A program made the translations under genes and the position numbers. This document shows, piece after piece, positions 59,386 through 64,000 of a stretch of DNA of 64,000 nt. The DNA is from Tupaia tana (lineage: Eukaryota > Chordata > Mammalia > Scandentia > Tupaiidae), in the NCBI GenBank assembly GCA_026018925.1, contig JAKSZU010000003.1, positions 190,127,639 through 190,191,638 of the forward strand, read 5' to 3'. Under the pieces are notes generated by a model, which saw only the letters and a list, made by a program, of their open reading frames with translations, ran no database searches and was not told the DNA's origin. Position 1 is the first letter of the stretch; every line of letters begins with the position of its first letter.

Positions 59386-59574
59386 GGGCCAGCAGGTGGC
59401 ATGGTGGTTGAGCTGCTGGACTCCCACATGGCCAACTGCCGTACAAATCCCAGACTAAGCGTCTTACTTTCTCACTTTCCCACTTTCTCTCTTTCCTTCT
59501 CTCTGGTGAGCGTTTGTGTCCTGTAGCAAATTAAAATAATAACAATAATAAATAAAATTAAATAAATGATTCTT
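59386..59574 (+). mobile_element. SINE-C with CTCF core
   Basis: Head GGGGCCAGCAGGTGGCATGG (core 59389-59400); end GTCCTGTAGCAAATTAAAAT and the C-type tail ATTAAATAAATGATTC. Confidence 0.9.
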
Positions 59575-60382
59575 TAAAAAGTATAGAATCTGTATCTAGC
59601 AACTTTTCTGACTACAATGAGATTAAACTAGAAATCAACAACAGAGGAGACTTCAAAACTACACGAAAACATGGAAATTAAACAATTTACTTCTGAATGA
59701 CTTCAAAACTATTGAAAATTAAGATGGAAATAAAAATTATTGAACCAATGATAATGAATACATAACTCTCTATAATCTTGGGGACACTGTGAAAGCAGTC
59801 CTAAGAGGGAAGTTTATAGCAATTAGTACTCTTAAGAAAAAAAAAAAAAAACAGAAGATAGAAGATAAACAGTCTAATAATACATCTCAAGAAACCAGAA
59901 TAACAACAAATCACAAAAGTACTAGAAAAAAAGAAGGAATAAAGATTAGAGAAGTAAATGAAACTGAGAATTAAAGATCAATACAAATAAATCAATGAAA
60001 TAAAAAGCTAGTTTTTTTGAGAAGACAAAGTAGACAAACCTTTAGCTACATCAGCCAAAACAGAGAAAGAAACCAGATAAAATCAGTAACTAAAGAAGAC
60101 AATACTATGACAGATACCACAGAAATGCAAAAGATTGTAAGAGAATCCTACAAAAGACTAAATATCAACAAATTAGAAAACCTAGATGAGATGGACAAAT
60201 TTCTGGACACATACAATAAGCGTAGATTGAACCAGGAAGAAATAGAGGGCTTGGCAAGATCAATAACAAGCAATAAGACTGATTTAGAAATAAACAGTTT
60301 TCCAACAAGGAGAAACCCAGGTCCCAATGGCTTCCCTTCTGAACTCTATAAAACTTCCAAAGAATTAACTCCAATTCTCCTT

Positions 60383-60633
60383 TTTTTTTTTTTTTTTTTT
60401 TGAGAGTTTTTTTTTGCTATAGGGCATGTGCGCTCACCAGAGAAAGTCAGAAATCACTCACCCTTCAGGGAGAATGGCCACATCGCAATCCCTTCTCCTC
60501 CATTCTCCTCTCGGGATCTTGGGCATGCACGCACACACACCTGGCGTGAGTTTAAGCCACCAGGTCCAGGACTCGAACCACGGTCAACTACATGGGAGTC
60601 CAGCGACATAGCCATTACGCCAACTGCTGGTCC
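60383..60633 (-). mobile_element. SINE-A, fairly young
   Basis: Reverse copy ending CGCCAACTGCTGGTCC. Target duplication actccaattctccttt / acccaattctccattt. Confidence 0.92.
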
Positions 60634-60944
60634 ACCCAATTCTCCATTTCTAAAGAGCCAAATGGAAGGAACCCTCCCAAACTCATTCTATAAAGCCTTC
60701 ATCACCTTGATACCAAAAGCAGACAAGTACATAACACAAAAAGACAACTACAGATCTTCATTCCTGATTAATATAGATGTAAAAATCCTCACCAAAATGT
60801 TAGCAAATCGAATCCTACAGCACATTAAAAAGATTATACACCGTGACTAAGTAGGCTTTATCTCAGGGATGCAAGGATAGTTTGACATGCTCAAAACAGT
60901 AATAGGTCACATTAACAGAAGAAAATATTAAAACCATATGATCG

Positions 60945-61206
60945 GGACCAGCAGATGATGTAATGGTTATGTCACTGGACTCCCATGTAGTCTACTACAA
61001 TTCAAATCCTGGACCTGGAGGCTAAAAACACACTGGGCATGCCCCAAATCCCAAGAGCAGAATGGAGAAGAAGGGACTGTGGAATGGCCATTTCCCCCTG
61101 TGGGTTGATTTCTCACTTTCTGTCTCTCTGTCTCTCCTTATTCTCTCTGTGTCTCCAGAGAGCACACGTACCCTATAGCAAAAATCTCTCTCTCAAAAAA
61201 AGAAAA
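60945..61206 (+). mobile_element. SINE-A
   Basis: Head GGGACCAGCAGATGATGTAATGG; end ACCCTATAGCAAAAATCTC. Confidence 0.88.
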
Positions 61207-61445
61207 AGATCGTTATCATTATTGAAAAAAAAAGCATTTGATAAAATGCAGCATGCCTTCATGGTTCTGTGAAATAATGAATTTTAAGTAATACATTTTA
61301 ATAAGACTCTCAACAAAATAGATATAGAAGGTACATTTCTCAGTACAATATAAGCTATATGTGACAAACTCCTACCTAACATAATAGCGATGGAGGAGCA
61401 ACTGAAAGCTTTATCACTAAAAACTAAAACACAAGCTTTTTCACT

Positions 61446-61696
61446 TTTTTTTCCCCCGTGGAGAGATTCTTGCTATAGGGTGTGTGCGCTCACAGGAGAA
61501 ACACAGACAGAAAGTGACAAATCGTTCCCCAGGAGGAATGGCCACTCCTCAATCCCTTCTCCATTCTCCTCTCAGGATTTTGGGCATGCACACACACACA
61601 TACCCAGCATGAGTTTCAAGCCTCCAGGTCCAGGACTCAAACCACTCGGCCATGTGGGAGTCTAGGAATATAACCATTGCGCCATCTACTGGCCCC
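61446..61696 (-). mobile_element. SINE-A with CTCF core
   Basis: Reverse copy ending TGCGCCATCTACTGGCCCC; CTCF core (CCAGTAGATGGC) at 61681-61692. Confidence 0.88.
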
Positions 61697-61993
61697 AGGT
61701 TGTCCACTTTCTACATGCCTTTTAAACATAGTACTAGAAGTCCTAGATAACACAATAAAGCAATCAGATTAAATAAAAGGCATTCAAATAGGAAAGAAGT
61801 AAAATTGTCACTATTTGCAGATGGCATGATTATATACAGAGAAAATCCAAAAGAATTCATGGAAAAAACTCCTAGGAGTAATGAATGAATTCAGTAAAGT
61901 AGCAGAATACAAAATCAATAAGCAAAAATCTATAGCATTTTATACGCCAACAATGAGCAGACTCAGGCAGAACTAAAAAAAAAACAATCTCAG

Positions 61994-62256
61994 GAACCAG
62001 CAGTTAGCGTAATGGCTATGTCGCTGGACTCCCACGTAGTCGACCGCGGTTCGCGTCTCGGACCCGGTGGCTTACAACTCACGCCGGGCGCGTGTGCGTG
62101 CGTGCCCAAGATCCCGAGAGGAGCATGGAGGAGAAGGGATTGCGGCATGACCATCCCCCCTGGAGGGTGATTTCTCGCTTTCTGTCTCTATGTCTCTCTC
62201 TGTCTGTCTGGCGAGCGCACGTGCCCTATAGCGAAAAACCTCTCCAAAAAAAAAAA
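61994..62256 (+). mobile_element. SINE-A, very young
   Basis: CpG-rich, close to the apparent consensus; head GGAACCAGCAGTTAGCG. Target duplication aaaaaaaacaatctca on both sides. Confidence 0.95.
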
Positions 62257-62292
62257 AAAAAAAAAAAAACAATCTCATTTAAAATAGGCACC

Positions 62293-62541
62293 AGGACCAG
62301 CAGTTAGCTTAATGGCTATGTCGCTGGATGTAGTCAACCGTGGTTTGAATCCCGGACCCGGTGGCTTAAACTCACGCCGGGCGTGTGTGCGTGTGGGCCC
62401 AAGATCCCAAGAGGAGAATGGAGGAGAAGAGATTGCAGCGTGGCCATCCCCCCTGGGGGGTGATTTCTCGCTTTCTGTCTCTCTGACTCTCTCTGTCTGT
62501 CTGATGAGCCCATGCGCCCTATAGCGAAAAACCTCTCAAAA

Positions 62542-62583
<42 letters not shown>
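62293..62583 (+). mobile_element. SINE-A, young, small head deletion
   Basis: Head AGGACCAGCAGTTAGCTTAATGG with ~10 bp missing after CGCTGGA; long (AAAT)n tail. Confidence 0.93.
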
Positions 62584-62584
<1 letters not shown>

Positions 62585-62944
62585 AATGAAGTGATATTTA
62601 GCTCTGTGAAATAATGCATTTTAAGTAATCAGAGATGGAAGAAATCTACTCCTAACTCCCTGACTTACAAATGAAAAAACAGGTCCAAAGAGGTTCCTCA
62701 TCACCATACAAATAGTTAAGGACAGATCTGGACCTAAAAGCACAGTTACATAAAATTCTATTCCAAAATCATGTTCTCTTTAAACAATGGTAGTCTCAAA
62801 CATATAGCATTCTGCTTTAATATAAATTGTACTATGAAATGTTCCATTAGATTCTTCAGCCAAGTATTCAGACCTCTAGGCAAAAGTTTTCACTTTGTAG
62901 GTGTTTATCAATATACACGTAAGTGTGTATTAATAATAATAGTT

Positions 62945-63147
62945 GATACCAGCAGATGGCATAATGCTTACATTGCTGGACTCCTACATGGCCAACCATG
63001 GTTCAAGTTCCAGACCCAGTGGCTTGTTAGGCATGCAGAGCACATGTGCATGCCTAAGATACTGGGAGGAGATGTGATGGAAGCATGGTCATGCCCCCCA
63101 GGGGGTGACTTCTCACTCTCCCTCTCACTGTCTCTGTCTCTCTCCAT
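62945..63147 (+). mobile_element. SINE-A lacking its 3' end, with CTCF core
   Basis: Head ATACCAGCAGATGGCATAATG (core 62949-62960); stops at the CTCTGTCTCTCTCC run. Flanks aataataatagttgat / cataataatggtcatt. Confidence 0.84.
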
Positions 63148-63904
63148 AATAATGGTCATTGCTACTTTATCTACCCTTTTGAGAACTACCCCTCCTTCAG
63201 TCTGTACAATCTTGGATTGTTACTTACCCTGCCACAGGTGGGCTGATGATCCAGAGTAGCCAAGATGCCCCATACTCCTGGACCCAACAATTGGTTCAAC
63301 CCTGGCCTGTTATAGTCCTTTGAGAAAATTATTTGGATGTTTGCAAAAAGGATCATTTCTTCTAGATCACTGGCTGAGTATATGATGAAAGCCTGGAGTT
63401 GTCAATGGCCATCTTTGCCATCAGGTAATGAGAACAAATAGAAAAAAAAAAAAAAAACAAACAAACAAACAACAACAACATCCACAGCTTCTATTGATTT
63501 TAACTCAGACTTCCTTCCAGGCCTCATCTTAGCACATGCCAGCTTCAATGTTAGCAATCTATCATGAAACAAATGATGAACTAGGTCAACCAGGTTTTCT
63601 TCAAAACTGTGAATTATAAAACACAGAAAATATCAAGCAGTTATGTCAAAGGCCATAAGAGAGCACTGGAGCCCTATAGCATAATGGAAAGAATTCTGAG
63701 GGAGAAAAGCTGATGGAAGCAAATATCATGAACTGGTCTGACATGAAAGAGAAAAGGAGTCACATTATCGCTAGCACTGCTTAAATTCCTCGTAACTTTC
63801 CTGTTCTGGATGCATATTAAGATGTGAATGGTCCATTCATTTGAAACATAATTTATTAAAAGCATGCAAAAACTTAATATATGTAATAGATTAGATTCCT
63901 TATA

Positions 63905-64000
63905 GAAAAATATTCATTTCCTCCTTGCCACCTCCAGGGGGCAAGTACACTTCCCTGCCTCTGGACTTTTGGGTTTGGCCAAGTATCTTACTTTAGCCAA
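63905..64000 (+). mobile_element. Possible MaLR-type LTR start (fossil), cut by window end
   Basis: TTTGGGTTTGGCCAAGTATC and CTTACTTTAGCCAA resemble a block found in old mammalian LTRs. Too short to be sure. Confidence 0.3.

Larger units (their letters stand above)
58870..62290 (+). mobile_element. L1 ORF2 remnant, cut by six SINEs
   Basis: Starting in the endonuclease region (translation NQMELTNIYRTLHPTTTKH), it continues through KAVLRGKFIAI, NLDEMDKFLDTYNKRRLNQEE and the reverse-transcriptase block NSFYKAFITLIPKADKYI to INKQKSIAFYTPTMS. Frames are broken by stops and shifts; 60017-60403 is the longest open piece. Interrupted by SINEs at 59386, 60383, 60945, 61446, 61994 and, at its right edge, 62293. 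Confidence 0.92.
58382..64000 (-). other. CAMKMT: CAMKMT intron 1 (partial, 3' end)
   Basis: This is upstream of exon 2 on the minus strand. Most of it is a plus-sense L1 ORF2 remnant cut by six SINEs. 62584-62944 and 63148-63900 show nothing I can name, apart from an A-rich CAA/AAAC tract at 63441-63480. Confidence 0.8.

Noticed and set aside
60017-60403. 128-codon frame that looks like an independent protein
   Set aside because: The sequence is L1 ORF2 (NLDEMDKFLDTYN...), ending in the T-rich tail of an inserted SINE.

Overview
The window is intronic DNA of a placental mammal, built mostly from retrotransposon insertions. I find only two coding exons, both on the minus strand: 58209-58381 (173 bp) and 43790-43854 (65 bp). 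Both have good splice sites, they join in phase, and together they encode the N-terminal part of CAMKMT (calmodulin-lysine N-methyltransferase); by the human gene they are exons 2 and 3. From right to left the window holds the end of intron 1 (58382-64000), exon 2, the 14.4-kb intron 2, exon 3, and 43.8 kb of intron 3. I could not find exon 4, and exon 1 lies outside the window.

The rest is about 70 copies of one group of tRNA-derived SINEs. I use working labels. SINE-A is ~260 bp: it starts GGGACCAGCAG, has pol III A and B boxes, and ends CCCTATAGCAAAAACCTCTCC plus an A-rich tail. SINE-B is a related form ending CTTTGGCAATTAAAA. SINE-C is a short form with a conserved AT-rich 3' end after GGTCAAATT. 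Roughly fifteen SINE-A copies are CpG-rich, nearly identical and flanked by clean target-site duplications, so the family was active recently. Older layers are L1 pieces (6.56-8.34, 17.4-17.7, 35.2-36.6, 42.2-42.7, 48.4-50.4 and 58.9-62.3 kb), L2 and MIR remnants, MER20 and another hAT-type element, two kinds of mariner-like MITE, a solo LTR at 18124-18497, and three MaLR-type LTRs. A processed pseudogene of histone H3.3 (H3-3A) at 52.19-53.67 kb sits inside a split SINE-A and is itself interrupted by two further SINE-A copies.

Species: 7SL-derived SINEs (a dimer at 35.89-36.10 kb and a tRNA/7SL composite at 34.89-35.20 kb) point to Euarchontoglires. The dominant SINE is neither Alu nor B1/B2/ID, so this is not human, mouse or rat. 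A tRNA/7SL composite recalls the Tu SINEs of tree shrews, but I cannot name the species.

The most interesting signal is that the tRNA-like head of the older SINE-A and SINE-C copies contains the 12-bp core of the CTCF motif (CCAGCAGRTGGC), intact in at least nine copies here. The youngest copies read CCAGCAGTTAGC and have lost it. A separate full 15/15 CTCF match, outside any repeat, lies at 40197-40211. I see no operon, phage, CRISPR array, or new protein system in the window.
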